64,000 nucleotides of DNA from Sorex araneus (Eukaryota; Chordata; Mammalia; Eulipotyphla; Soricidae). Shown here piece after piece: positions 23,309 to 33,207 of the stretch. The position numbers were made by a program, and so were the translations under genes. The stretch is taken from the NCBI RefSeq assembly GCF_027595985.1, contig NC_073303.1, positions 326,615,679 to 326,679,678 of the forward strand, given 5' to 3'. The notes under the pieces are model-generated. The model was given only the letters and a program-made list of their open reading frames with translations, was not told the origin of the DNA and ran no database searches. Every line of letters begins with the position of its first letter. Position 1 is the stretch's first letter.

Positions 23309-23581
23309 TCAGATGGGCTGGACACGTAATGCGATTTGGAGACAACCGCTGGACTACAGCTGTTACTGACTGAATTCCTCAGGATATCAAAAAGGCGTGG
23401 CCACCCACCTACAAGATGACCTTTGTCAAGACCCTGAACAAACAGTTTTAAGCTCTTCGTGTTCCTGGAGTGAGCGGACGCCATTAGGCTACACTAGCAT
23501 GCGACAGGGATGAATGGAGACGTTACTGGAGCCCACTCAAGCAAATCGATGGACAAGGGGATGACAAGTGACAAGTGATAC
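23309..23581 (+). pseudogene. RTE-class LINE reverse transcriptase C-terminus, 5'-truncated relic
   Basis: A perfect 10-bp TSD 'aatcattcta' (23299-23308 and 23582-23591) delimits a 273-bp insertion. One frame encodes, in order, RWAGHVMRFGDNRW, DIKK...PPTYK, FVKTLNKQF, ALRVPG and DRDEWRRYWSPLKQIDGQ. I recognise this as the extreme C-terminus of RTE-type LINE proteins, very like those in nematode genomes. Three in-frame stops (at the TGA after TAVTD, the TAA after NKQF and the TAG after SGRH) show it is dead. It ends in 'gatgacaagtgacaagtgatac', a short tandem-type tail rather than poly(A). I recall a published report of an RTE element shared between the common shrew and parasitic nematodes by horizontal transfer. 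I could not check whether this is that element. Confidence 0.85.
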
Positions 23582-23597
23582 AATCATTCTAAGATCA

Positions 23598-23655
23598 ATT
23601 GATCTCTCTCTCTCCCTCCCTCTTCCTCCCCACCTGCCTCTCTCTTCCTTCTAGT
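23598..23655 (+). repeat. CT-rich low complexity
   Basis: 'tctctctctctccctccctc' and following pyrimidine-rich sequence next to the RTE relic. Confidence 0.8.
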
Positions 23656-23699
23656 CAACACAGACATCACTGTTCCTTAAGCAGATATAAAGAATCCTC

Positions 23700-23872
23700 A
23701 GGGTTGGATAGATGGCTCAGAGGGCTGGAGAGCAGGATTTCCACAAAAAAGCCCAGGATTCAGCCCAGATGGTCCCCTGAGAATCATCAGGAGTAACTGT
23801 CCTGAGCCCTAAGCTAGGAATAACTTCAAAGCCTAGCAGGGTGTGACCCCAAAACAAACAAAAAGAGGTGTT
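23700..23872 (+). mobile_element. SOR-A SINE, old
   Basis: 'ggttggatagatggctcaga', 'ccaggattcagcccagatgg' and 'cagggtgtgaccccaaaac'. Confidence 0.7.
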
Positions 23873-23938
23873 TCAAACCAGTCTTCCTGGGTACCTGTCT
23901 GAACTCCTCAATTCCATACTCTACATTGCTGACAAAAT

Positions 23939-24184
23939 CACTGTATCACTGTCATCCCGTTGCTCATAGATTGCTCGAGCAGGTGTCAATAACATCTATA
24001 TTTGTCCCTGACGCATGCTAGTGTAGCCCAATGGTGTTTGCCAGCTCCAGGAACATGAAGAGCACATTATTGTTGTTGTTTTTGACATATTGAATACATC
24101 ATGGGTAGCTTGCCAGGCTCTGCCATGTGGGTGGGATACCCTGGGTAGCTTGCCAGGCTCTCCGAAATAATATTTTGTCAGAAG
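23939..24184 (-). mobile_element. SOR-B body fused to a longer RTE 3' segment
   Basis: TSD 'gctgacaaaat' (23928-23938 and 24185-24195), 11 bp. In sense order the SOR-B body ('gcctggcaagctacc', 'tattcaatatgtcaaaaac') joins at about 24063 to RTE sequence. That sequence matches 23452-23581 ('gctcttcatgttcctgg', 'ggctacactagcatgcg', 'cagggac'). It then ends in the usual SOR-B tail 'gagcaacgggatgacagtga'. Ordinary SOR-B copies carry only about the last 60-70 bp of this RTE segment. The 5' end is truncated and carries an inverted copy of the flank. Confidence 0.85.
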
Positions 24185-24327
24185 GCTGACAAAATAATAT
24201 AACATATACCTAAAATACAATTCATATCTGCCTTTCCCCTTTCTGTTGGCCCATGAACTCACTATTGTAAAATGTCAATTCTTAATAAATTCATCTGTAG
24301 GGTTAATGAAATTCCATTCAAGAATCT

Positions 24328-24478
24328 TTTTAGGAGGCCAGAGAGGTATTATGGGATTAAGTCTTATAGATGTATTGTCTCCAAAGCAACACAGGGAGTG
24401 ATCCCCAAGCAGGGTCAAGAGTATCAGCCCCTCTCAACCTAGCACCACTGGGTGCGGCCACCCCAAAAACAAACAAAA
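24328..24478 (+). mobile_element. SOR-A SINE, old
   Basis: 'aggaggccagagaggtatta', 'agtgatccccaagcagggtc' and 'ccactgggtgcggccacccc' with an A-rich end. Confidence 0.65.
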
Positions 24479-24525
24479 TGAAGAGTTAATTAGAGTTTTT
24501 TGTTGTTTGTTGCAGTACAGGGTGT

Positions 24526-24700
24526 TCGTTTTTTTTTTTCTTTTTGGGTTACACCTGGTGTTGCACAGGGGTTACTCCTGGCTCTGCATTCAGGAATTAC
24601 CCCTGGCAGTGCTCAGGGGACCATATGAAAAGCTGGGAATGAACCCAGGTCTGTCGCGTGCAAGGCAATCGCCCTATCGGTTGTGCTATCGTTCTAGCCC
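24526..24700 (-). mobile_element. SOR-A SINE, young
   Basis: T11, 'ctttttgggttacacctggt', 'gggaccatatgaaaagctgg' and 'ggttgtgctatcgttctagc'. Confidence 0.9.
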
Positions 24701-24727
24701 CTTGTTGTTGTTTTAAGCAAACCACAG

Positions 24728-24729
24728 GC

Positions 24730-24784
<55 letters not shown>

Positions 24785-25321
24785 GTTGATCATTAAATTT
24801 CTCGAGTGGTCACAGTAATGTCTCCATTCATCTTAACCCTGAGATTTTAGCAGCCTCTCTTTACTCGTCCTTTCCAATGGTGCCACATTGGAGGCTTTTT
24901 CAGGGTCAGGGGAATGAGACCCATCATTGTTACTGGTTTTGGCATATGAATACGCCATGGGGAGCTTGCGAGGCTCTTCCATGTGGGCAGGAAACTCTCG
25001 GTAGTTTGATGTCTCGCAGCCGCAAAACTTTCGGGAGCTTGGTTTTATCTGGGCGGAGGAGGCCCAGTCCCAATCTGAGCAGGCTTGGAGGTCTCAGCCC
25101 CGGGTCCCACACACCTGGGTTCCTCTGCTGGTTCCTTCATGCATGAGGCTCATCTGAACATGTGAAGAGGGGCCTTGAGCATGGCTGTGACTAGGCTCCA
25201 GAGGCCAGAGGTCTTTGGCCTCGGGAGTGGGAGCTCTGCTCGGGGTGGGGAGGGAAGCTGAGGTCCACCCCCTCTGAGGCTCCCAGGGAAGACAGCCAGG
25301 CACGAGGGAAAGAGACTCTCT
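24728..25321 (-). mobile_element. Type II composite with RTE tail and (GAT)n end
   Basis: A perfect 11-bp TSD 'gcaaaccacag' (24717-24727 and 25322-25332) shows the whole 594 bp inserted as one unit. In sense order it has three parts. First is the type II 5' module ('agagagtctctttccc', 'ctggctgtcttccc', 'ccatgctcaaggccc', 'gaaggaaccagcagagga'). Second, from about 25020, is a SOR-B-like body ('gcctcgcaagctccccatgg', 'catatgccaaaaccagtaac') with an added segment 'cctccaatgtggcacc'. Last is RTE 3' sequence ('gatgaatggagacattactg') ending in about 17 GAT triplets. There is no ORF. I infer a non-autonomous element mobilised by RTE. Confidence 0.82.
24731..24782. repeat. (CAT)17 triplet array, 3' tail of composite
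   Basis: Pure CAT on plus, GAT/ATG in the element's sense, placed exactly at its 3' end beside the TSD. Confidence 0.95.
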
Positions 25322-25344
25322 GCAAACCACAGACTACATGTAGT

Positions 25345-25488
25345 TTTGTTTTTGAGCCACACCTGGCAGTGCTTAATGATTACTCCTGACTCTGAGCTAG
25401 GAATTCACTCGTTGCGGTACTCAGGAGGCCGTATGTAGTGCCGAGAATTGAACTAGAGTAGGCCACACCTGCTCAGTCTCTCTGACCC
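25345..25488 (-). mobile_element. SOR-A SINE
   Basis: 'gttttgtttttgagccacac', 'gtactcaggaggccgtatg' and 'agaattgaactagagtaggc'. The head end is worn. Confidence 0.75.
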
Positions 25489-26206
25489 TTGACTCTACCA
25501 TTTATGTGGACATGCCAAAGACCCCTAACAGCCAGTTCTTTGTGGGGAGGCATGATAATGATGATCAGAATTTATGCCTCCTGTTACTTGGGACTTTCTT
25601 GGAATTCTCAGGGAACAGTATGGTGCCAAACATCAAACCTGGGCTACCAACATGCAAAATATGTACTCAGTCAGTTTAACTGCATCTCAGAACCCACAGA
25701 TTATTTAATTAATGAAGATGATATTAAACAAATTTTACACCCTGATTATGCTAAGTGAAAGAAGCCAGATACTGAAACTTCATGTTCTCTGACTCCGTAA
25801 ATCCCCAGCTCTGTGAAAGGCAATCTACAGTGACAGAAATACAGAAACAATTGCTATAGACTAGGAATAAAAGAAAAAGAAGAACTTTAATGAGGCATCA
25901 ACAGGAAAATATTTGAGGTCAAGAAAATATTCTTTAGTATGTGCATAGTGGCATAGTGGTTTTTACATGTGGTGCAACATTAAGTGGTATTTACATTTTT
26001 AAAACTCATCACCATGCACATGAAATTGGCAATTATATTGTTTATACATTTAGTATCACCAAAGTTTATTTTTAATGGAATCAATATCATTAAAGTATGA
26101 AAATCTACATAATGGAAAAGAGAGGAAATATAAACTACATATATGGTAGTTAAATTTCTCAAACATAATATCTACTTCCATTTGTATATATTATGTAAAC
26201 ATTAAA
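25489..26206. other. No gene recognised
   Basis: Unique AT-rich sequence. An 89-codon open frame (25489-25758) has no motif I recognise. Confidence 0.5.
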
Positions 26207-26220
26207 GAAAATTACTTGTT

Positions 26221-26667
26221 TTTTTTTAATTTTTATTGAATCACCATGTGGAAAGTTACAAAGTTCTCAGGTTAATGTCTCAGTTATACAATATTCAAAC
26301 ACCCATCCATTCACCAGTACCCATATTCCACCACCAAAAACCCCAGTATACCCCCCGCCCCTGCCCCCCACCCCCAACTGTATAACTGATGAATTTCACT
26401 TCATTTTCTCTTTACCTTGATTACATTCCATATTTCAACACCAAACTCACTATTATTGTTGGAGATTCCCCCTAAGAAAGACAGCCCTACTACCAAGGAA
26501 GCATTTGATAATTAGTTTTCCATTAAAAGATTGTATGTTTTCAGTTTTTAGAAAAGGTTGCACGGCCGCATTAGCGGCCGCGCGGTTTGGAGTTGTCCCA
26601 TTCCCACATCCTGGAGCCGTGTTAGTTGCTGCTCAGTGTCGCCGGGGCTCCATCTGGAGAAGGTGTG
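26221..26667 (-). mobile_element. Type I composite retroposon, short form
   Basis: A perfect 14-bp TSD 'gaaaattacttgtt' (26207-26220 and 26668-26681) bounds 447 bp. Sense order: 'ccttctccagatggagcccc', GC-rich palindromic core at 26563-26580, one unit with 'gggaatctcc'-type sequence, then the L1 3' end ('gaatcaccatgtggaaag' on plus) and an A-rich tail. It is the single-unit counterpart of the 14711-16166 copy. Confidence 0.8.
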
Positions 26668-26685
26668 GAAAATTACTTGTTAATA

Positions 26686-26760
26686 AAGCATGTGGCTCAG
26701 TGGTATAGCACGTATATTACATGTCAATTCCCAGCACTGCAGAAAAGAAAAAGAAGGGGA
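26686..26760 (+). mobile_element. Short tRNA-headed (ID-like) SINE
   Basis: 'catgtggctcagtggtatag' then 'caattcccagcactgcag' and an A-rich tail is a bare tRNA-type head with A and B box-like blocks. A similar one lies at 53400-53490. It could be an isolated SOR head. Confidence 0.5.
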
Positions 26761-26784
26761 AAAAATCCCTAAAAATTTATTTAA

Positions 26785-26930
26785 TTTTTCTTTTTACACC
26801 TGGAAGTGCTCAGGTACTCCCGGCTTTGCACCTGGGGATCACTCCTGGCAGGCTCAGGGAACCATATGGGGTGCCAGGTCTGCCCATGCAAAGCAAATAC
26901 CCTACCTACTGGTCAGGGGGCTCCATCAGA
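26785..26930 (-). mobile_element. SOR-A SINE
   Basis: 'acacctggaagtgctcagg', 'ggaaccatatggggtgccag' and 'gcaaataccctacctactgg'. Several short deletions. Confidence 0.75.
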
Positions 26931-28135
26931 TTAGATATTTTTAAGGGCAAAGTTTAAATGACAATATACAAATAGAGTATGAAACTAACATGGAAGGCTG
27001 AACAAAGTAAGACTTTTAACTTTAAAATAATAATATTGAGAACTTAGATACTAAATAACATTTGATAAAGTCAATCATAAATCTTGCAATTTTCAAAATA
27101 ATTGTTATTTTCTTATGTTGTAGGGAAGGAGACAATTATCAAGTTATAAAATACAATTTGGTGAAATGTTAAAACTGAGACAAGCAGTAGTATGTTCTTG
27201 TGAAGTTCATCATTGTTAGATCAAAGGACATTTTCTAGAATGAGTATATTCTATTGGGCTTTATTGTTTGATAAGGTGGGTGTTGTGCAACCACACCCCG
27301 GACTACTTGGGGGCGATTTCATCGCTGACTTGGGAACATGTGATACTGGGGATCACACCCTGGCCTCTGGAATACAAAGCATTTGCTCAGTGTCATGAGC
27401 TCTACACTGAGCATTCTTAGGGAAAGTGAATTGACATAAGCAGCTTTGAAATCTTGCTGAGGAGTTGGTCCCATCTCACTGGTCAGAGAGTTCATCTTCA
27501 CCTTCCTGTTCACAGCACAACATCCCCAAATGCCCAGTCCCACTTCTCCATTAAATTCAGAAGTTGGGGAATTTTTATCAGTTATACCAGACAAGAACCA
27601 GTAACTTGCTAATTAGATGAATATTAGTATTTGCTGATCTTACAATATTTCTCAAAGCTGCTGATTCATTTTTCACATTCCTGGATGCGTAGGGTCACAC
27701 TGTGTTGTCTCTTTTACAGAAACTTGATTATTTTGTGTCTACCTCCCTGCCCCAAATACACACATATGAATAATAGCATGTAACTTCTGGGGAAGTACAA
27801 TGTGATGCCTTCATGCACTTGGAGTCATGAAAACAAACAAAATTTTCTACTTGTATCCATCTTTCAAATTTCCCCCCTCATTCAGAAAACAATTCAGAAA
27901 CTTCTTAGGCAACAAGGTCTGCAGTATTATCTTGTCTGGTGAGATATGGACGGGGGCATATAAAGATATTCTCAGACCAAATGGGCTTAGTTATTTTTAT
28001 AACCTCCATTTGTCCAGACTGCATAAACATGGTTCATAATTTTCATAATAAGGTATAGTATAGTATAATGGACTGTAATGATCAGATACTTTGCCAACAA
28101 AATGCACAGCTTAAATTGCATCAGGAATATTTTTG
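26931..28135. other. No gene recognised
   Basis: About 1.2 kb of unique sequence. The 27213-27398 stretch ('ggggcgatttcatcgctgac') has a weak antisense SINE flavour but not enough to call. Confidence 0.45.
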
Positions 28136-28139
28136 TTGC

Positions 28140-28265
28140 TGGATAGGGATGTAGTGCAAGAGTTTGAACATGTTAAAAGCCTGTGAGAGACCCTGAATTT
28201 GATCCCCAGCACTTCCTGGCTCTCTGAGCATGGTGAGGGAGAGCCCTGGTGAGCCACAAGTTATG
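28140..28265 (+). mobile_element. Possible old SINE fragment
   Basis: 'gggatgtagtgcaagagttt' and 'gaatttgatccccagcactt' resemble a SOR head with B box. The body is unclear. Confidence 0.4.
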
Positions 28266-28369
28266 CTGCTCTCTATATTAAAGTGATATATCAACTCTGT
28301 CACATACAGGCTCTCTTTACCTTTGTGCCAGATGCCAAATTTTAAACATATCAGTTCAAGTGGATAGTA

Positions 28370-28530
28370 GCTTAGGACTGGAGAAAATAAAGGGTTAAGG
28401 CACTTACCTTGCCTGTAACTGGCCTCAATTGTATTCCTGGTTGTCCCTCACCACCTTCCTGGCACTGCTGGGATGACTTTCAAACACAGACCTGGCCCTA
28501 TACCACAGAGTATGGCCCGTGCAAACCCCG
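28370..28530 (+). mobile_element. SOR-A SINE, old
   Basis: 'ttaggactggagaaaataaa', 'tcaattgtattcctggttgt' and 'cctggcactgctgggatgac'. Confidence 0.6.
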
Positions 28531-28699
28531 AAAAAGTATGCAGTAGTTTGAAAACTATCTTTGAATGTGTTCTCAAAACTTACGTAAGACCGTTTCGAGA
28601 GCTAAGGGGAAGCTAACAAAAGTTCTTAAGTAAGCAACTCCACCTAATGGCTCACAGATGAGTTCTTTTTAATTTAATGTTTTAAAAAGGGAGGGGGGT

Positions 28700-28945
28700 T
28701 CTTTTTTTGTATAAAGTTGTTCACAATATTTGATTACATTTAATATTCGAACATCAATCCCACCACCATTACACTTTCCCAGCACCATATTTTCATCCCG
28801 AACCCCAAACCCTGTCCACCAAGCAGAACCAAAAAAAATTATTTTGTATTGCTTGTTCCAAATAATCAGACAAAAAGGGTTTCTTAGAAGAAAGTGTGTG
28901 AAGTTTGTTAATGAGCCATTAAGCCCTTCTATAATAGATTATAAA
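28700..28945 (-). mobile_element. Type II / L1-like 3' tail
   Basis: 'caatcccaccaccattacac', 'ccgaaccccaaaccctgtcc' and 'ttattttgtattgcttgttc' match 11247-11460 in the same orientation. It is truncated where the composite at 28946 starts. Confidence 0.7.
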
Positions 28946-29578
28946 AAGAGTCTCTTACCCCTGAACCTGGCTGTCTTCACCAGGGTCCCTTGGAGGGAAT
29001 GGGTTGAGTTTCCCTCCCCACCCTGAACAGAGCCCCGACAGCCGAAGACCTCCAAAACCCAGCCTCAGCCATGCTCAAGGCCCCTCTCTATACATTTGGA
29101 CCAGCCTCACTCATGAAGGAACCAGCAGAGGAACCAGGTGTGCGGGCCCCGGGGCTGAGATCTCTAAGCTTGTATCGGGACTGGGCCTCTTCTGCCCAAA
29201 TTCCCCATTTTCCAGTAGCTAGGCGGTCACACCAGGAAACTGCCCCTGGTGCCGTGTAATCCCACCAAGGACCAACATCCAGAGAATATAAAACCAAGCT
29301 CCTGGAAGTGGAAGCAACATCTTATACCCTAGTTCTCCCTCTCGGAGATCCTGGCAAGCTATCAAGAGTTTCTTGCCTGCATGGGAGAGCCTGGCAAGCT
29401 CCCCATGTCATATTCATATGCCAATACAGTAACAACGATGGGTCTCATTCCCCTGACCCTGAAAGAGCCTCCAATGCGGAACCGTTGGGAAGGACGAGTA
29501 AAGAGAGGCTTCTAAAATCTTCAGGGCTAGGATGAATAGAGACATTACTGAGACCACCCAAGAAAATCGACGATCAAC

Positions 29579-29634
<56 letters not shown>

Positions 29635-29640
29635 GAACAA
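28946..29640 (+). mobile_element. Type II composite with RTE tail and (GAT)n, second copy
   Basis: It has the same part order and internal junction as 24728-25321, at an independent site and on the opposite strand. The parts are 'gagtctcttacccctg', 'cagccgaagacctcc', 'gaaccagcagaggaaccagg', 'ggagatcctggcaagct', 'cctccaatgcggaaccg', 'gatgaatagagacattactg' and about 17 GAT triplets (29581-29633). I could not find a clean TSD. Sequence after the triplets ('gacgacagtgcgacagtgc') still resembles a SOR-B tail. Confidence 0.78.
29581..29633 (+). repeat. (GAT)17 triplet array
   Basis: Pure GAT repeat at the 3' end of the composite, in the same position and of nearly the same length as in the 24.7-kb copy. 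Confidence 0.95.
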
Positions 29641-29689
29641 GGAGACGACAGTGCGACAGTGCTAGACAGTATTCAGGCTAGACAGGGGA

Positions 29690-30777
29690 AAAAATGGACA
29701 GAAACCAAAAGAAAGGAAAGACCATCAGGTCACGCCTGATCCAGTGATCATCATTCTATAATGATGGTGACTATATAAGGTATGTTTTCTTGATTCATTT
29801 TCGATTCTTCCTGTCTTTGATTTGTTTTTGGTCTACGTTGAAAATCAAATCAAGGACCTGACATAAGCATACATGTGGCTCTACTGCTTAGCCACCTTCA
29901 TGACCCTCATTCTAGTTTCAAGTATTCTCTCTTAGTAATCTGAATAATCTGATACGTTTACATGTATTTATCCTTGTCTAAATGTGGGGCTGGGAAATGT
30001 CATCTTGTGTTCAGACCTGAGGTGCAATCTGGTTGCGGTCAGTCCTTCTCTCCTGACCACCAGCTGGACAAAAGCTCACTTATCATTTCCTTCTTACCCT
30101 CCTCCTAACTCAAATCAACCCAGCCTAAGTCTGGGCACTCTACTCTTTCCTTTACTGCCATGGATCCTCAGACTTCCAACCTGACCAGATTTCACACTTG
30201 TAGCCATGAACTGCTCACAAAGCTACAGATTCAACCCCATCCTCTAACTCAAATGGACAAAATGAGTCGGCTTGGCTTGATGCCCTGAGCTCCATAATAT
30301 CCCAGACCGCGTTGTGGTTACAAGTTCCTCTTTTCACCTATTTCAACAGCAACAAATAAACCAAACATTTTTTAGGTACTTACCTTTGGAAATCCAGTTG
30401 ATTTTTAGTTCCTCTCTCAAAGTTTCTTGCGATGCAGTTAAATATGAAATACAGGTGGGAAAATCAGTTTCATTTCTCAGATATTTACTAAATATGCTGT
30501 ATATTCCCTGCCATAATCCTCACACTCCACTAGCACTGAACACTCTACTCCACTAGACAAACACAGTCAAGTGAACAGTACATTCCTCACTCTAAAATTC
30601 TTCAGAATTGAATGGGTGGGAGGCTGGCTGAAAACCAACAAGAAATAATGATTTTAATGAGGTTAATCTAGTTTTGTAGGCAGAATAGACTATCGAAGAA
30701 AAGGATAAGCTAGAAATATTAAGAGCTGCTTATCTGTGTAGTGAGTAATAAAGTGGAAGTGATTATTTCTGACTTGC
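29690..30777. other. No gene recognised
   Basis: About 1.1 kb of unique sequence with no supportable feature. Confidence 0.5.
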
Positions 30778-31023
30778 ACTGCAGCACTTGTTGTCCCGTT
30801 GTTCTTGAATTTGCTTGAGTGGGCACCAGTAACGTCTCCATTGTGAGACTTGTTGTTACTGTTTTTGGCATATCAAATACACCACGGGGAGCTTGTCAGG
30901 CTCTGCTGTGCTGGCGGGATACTCTTGGTAGCTTGCCAGGCTCTACAAGAGGGACGGAGGAATCAAACCCGGGTCAGCCACGTGCAAGGCAAATGTTCTA
31001 CCTGCAGTGCTATCACTCCAGTC
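30778..31023 (-). mobile_element. SOR-B SINE, full length
   Basis: Antisense with 'gagtgggcaccagtaacgtc', 'tccattgtgagacttgttg' and head 'gctatcactccagtcc'. In sense, 'caatggagacgttactggtg' then 'cccactcaagcaaatt' is nearly identical to the RTE relic. This is the closest SOR-B/RTE match in the window. Confidence 0.9.
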
Positions 31024-31482
31024 CATACACCAAAGCAGAACAAAAGAAGATATTTATATTCACTGCAAAAAGCCCACTGCTGTAAATACAGTGAACAGTT
31101 ACCCCCATCGTCTGTTTTAGTGAGGTGACTCTGGGTGGGGTCTAGAATCGGGTCATCGGAGAGGCCAAACTATTGTTAGAAGCTCAATTTGTCTCACTGC
31201 CAGACCCTTATCTGCCACAGAGGGACAGGGACTGGAAACCAAGTTAATGACTGATTGTGATACCTGAGGAACCTTCTTAAGATCCCAGTAGCCTGGGCTT
31301 TTCCATGACTTGGAGTCTGGAGGCTGGCAAACACCTATGGATGAGTTTCCCTTATCAGCTTTTCTAATAAACTGTCAAAATTTTTGACTTGAAGGTGGGA
31401 AAATCTTTGTGGTGAAAATGTTTTTTTTGGAGATGGAAGGGTTGAGAAGGGGCTTTCCAAGAGATGATCAGGAGACCCTGAG
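31024..31482. other. No gene recognised
   Basis: Unique sequence, nothing supportable. Confidence 0.5.
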
Positions 31483-31653
31483 GCCACACTGGTAGTTCTA
31501 AGCAAGGACCTGATGATGTGGTGCCACATAATTCAGGCCATCCAAGCAGTGCCCAGGGGCAGTAATGCTCCATGGATCATGTGTGATACTGAAGATAAAA
31601 CTAGGGTTTACCTTACACAAGACATGCACCTTAACCCCTAACTTTCTGGCCCC
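31483..31653 (-). mobile_element. Old SINE, SOR-like
   Basis: 'gaggccacactggtagttct', 'gatactgaagataaaactag' and 'accccta...tctggcccc' follow antisense SOR order with much divergence. Confidence 0.55.
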
Positions 31654-31789
31654 TGAAAATAGACTTTGGAGTAGACCAGGAAGGGTAAGTGGGATTTCAG
31701 TAAAAGGAAACGGAAGCATAGAATGCTCTTAATGACTCTATGGTTGATCTCTCAAAATCTATGTCACCGTACTCTTCTTTCCCAGTGTG

Positions 31790-32115
31790 GAATTGTATTA
31801 TTTCGCTAGGGTTTCCATAACTAAGCACTAAAACCTAAGTGACTGTAGCAGCAGAAATTTCTTGTTTTATGTTCCTGGATCCCAAAATCCTAAATTAGGG
31901 TTTCTAGAAGGAATATTCTTTTTGAGGGTGATGGTGAAGACTTCTCCTTTGTGTGTCTTGACTAGCTGCTGATGGTTTATTACAATTGTGTCACTCCTCA
32001 GCTTCAGAATCATCCTGACAACTACCTTTATCTTCCCTGATTTTCTCTCTATAAACTATACCATTCTTTAATATTGGATTAGGACCTACCTATATGAATT
32101 TAACCTAATTATGAC
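31790..32115 (+). mobile_element. Ancient placental interspersed repeat, class uncertain
   Basis: 'tattatttcgctagggtttc', 'cataactaagcac', 'cagcagaaatttcttg' and 'ggattaggacctacc' follow a repeat I know from many placental genomes (a gene-free 'TTAGTTTGCTAGGGCTGCCATAAC' element). I am not certain of its family name. A relative is at 52405-52815. Confidence 0.55.
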
Positions 32116-32162
32116 CTAATTTTGTAAAAATGTTCATGTTAAACACCTCTGGTCCATATTTC

Positions 32163-32318
32163 TGGACCAAAGAAATAGTACAGAGGTTAAATCATTTGTC
32201 TTGCATGTAATAAGCTTTAGTTTGGTCCCCAAAGCATTGATAGGAGTGACCCTAAAGCATAGTGCCAGGAGTAGCCCCTCAAGTTCCCCAGCCCCCAAGA
32301 TCATATTTGCAAATAAGG
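32163..32318 (+). mobile_element. SOR-A SINE, old
   Basis: 'ggaccaaagaaatagtacag', 'tttagtttggtccccaaagc' and 'gtgccaggagtagcccctc'. Confidence 0.7.
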
Positions 32319-32424
32319 TCATACTTGCAGGTACCGAGTTCTAGGATTTTAATAAATGAATGGGGATGGAGGAAGGGGACATAATCCAATCCATAATAGA
32401 AAGATACCAAAAATGTATAATAAG

Positions 32425-32515
32425 GGCGAGAGATATAATACGAGGGCTAAGATACCTTGCCTTGCACTTAGCCAATCCTAGTTCAATCTCCAGACCACAC
32501 GGTGCGCCTGTCAGG
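32425..32515 (+). mobile_element. SOR-A SINE head fragment
   Basis: 'gggcgagagatataatacga' and 'cctagttcaatctccagacc'. Truncated after the head. Confidence 0.6.
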
Positions 32516-32654
32516 AACAAAGACCTCATAAAACAGGTAAAATTATAAGTATACAAATATTTGATTAATATTATTATGATATGTGGTGCTGAGATCAAAT
32601 CTGAGATTTCCACATGCAAAGCATGTGTTCCAGATATTTGCTCTAAAAATTTTT

Positions 32655-32812
32655 GTTTGTTGTTTTTTTATCTGGCCATGCTCAGGGATTAATCCTGGCT
32701 CTGAGCATGTGGATTGCTTTTAGCAGGACTTAGGGAAACATATGGGTTCCAGGTATGAAACTCTGGTTTGCTTCGTGCAAGGCAAGTTCCCTACCTGCTG
32801 CTCTCTAGCTCA
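32655..32812 (-). mobile_element. SOR-A SINE
   Basis: 'tctggccatgctcagggatt', 'gggaaacatatgggttccag' and 'gtgcaaggcaagttccctac'. Confidence 0.75.
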
Positions 32813-33207
32813 CTCTATACCCCTCTTCATCTCTCCAAACCATCTTTTCAGTACCTAGAAAGGTTTCTTCTAATACACAGGTACGGCTTTTTGTTGATAA
32901 AAAAATTGGTCTTTCTCAAATTCTTCACCTCCAATCCCACAGCGTCTTGAAGAAATAACTCAAATTTCATGTTTTTTAGATTCTCTATTTATAAATAGGA
33001 AAGGGCAGATTTTGTGTATATAAATTCCAAGTCCACAAATAACTTTTTTTCTTCCCATGAGAAGTAAATGAACAAAGGATCAGATAATGCATTGCAGTAC
33101 AAACAGGATTCAAATAAAACTATTGGAGGACTTGGCTGCTCAACAAAAAAATAGCAGTTTAATGCCATCTACTCTTACCATAGTAATGTTAAGAGCATAC
33201 TATGTGG

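Noticed and set aside
24731-24782. CRISPR-like or coding triplet array
   Set aside because: A pure CAT microsatellite without spacers, located at the 3' end of a retroelement.
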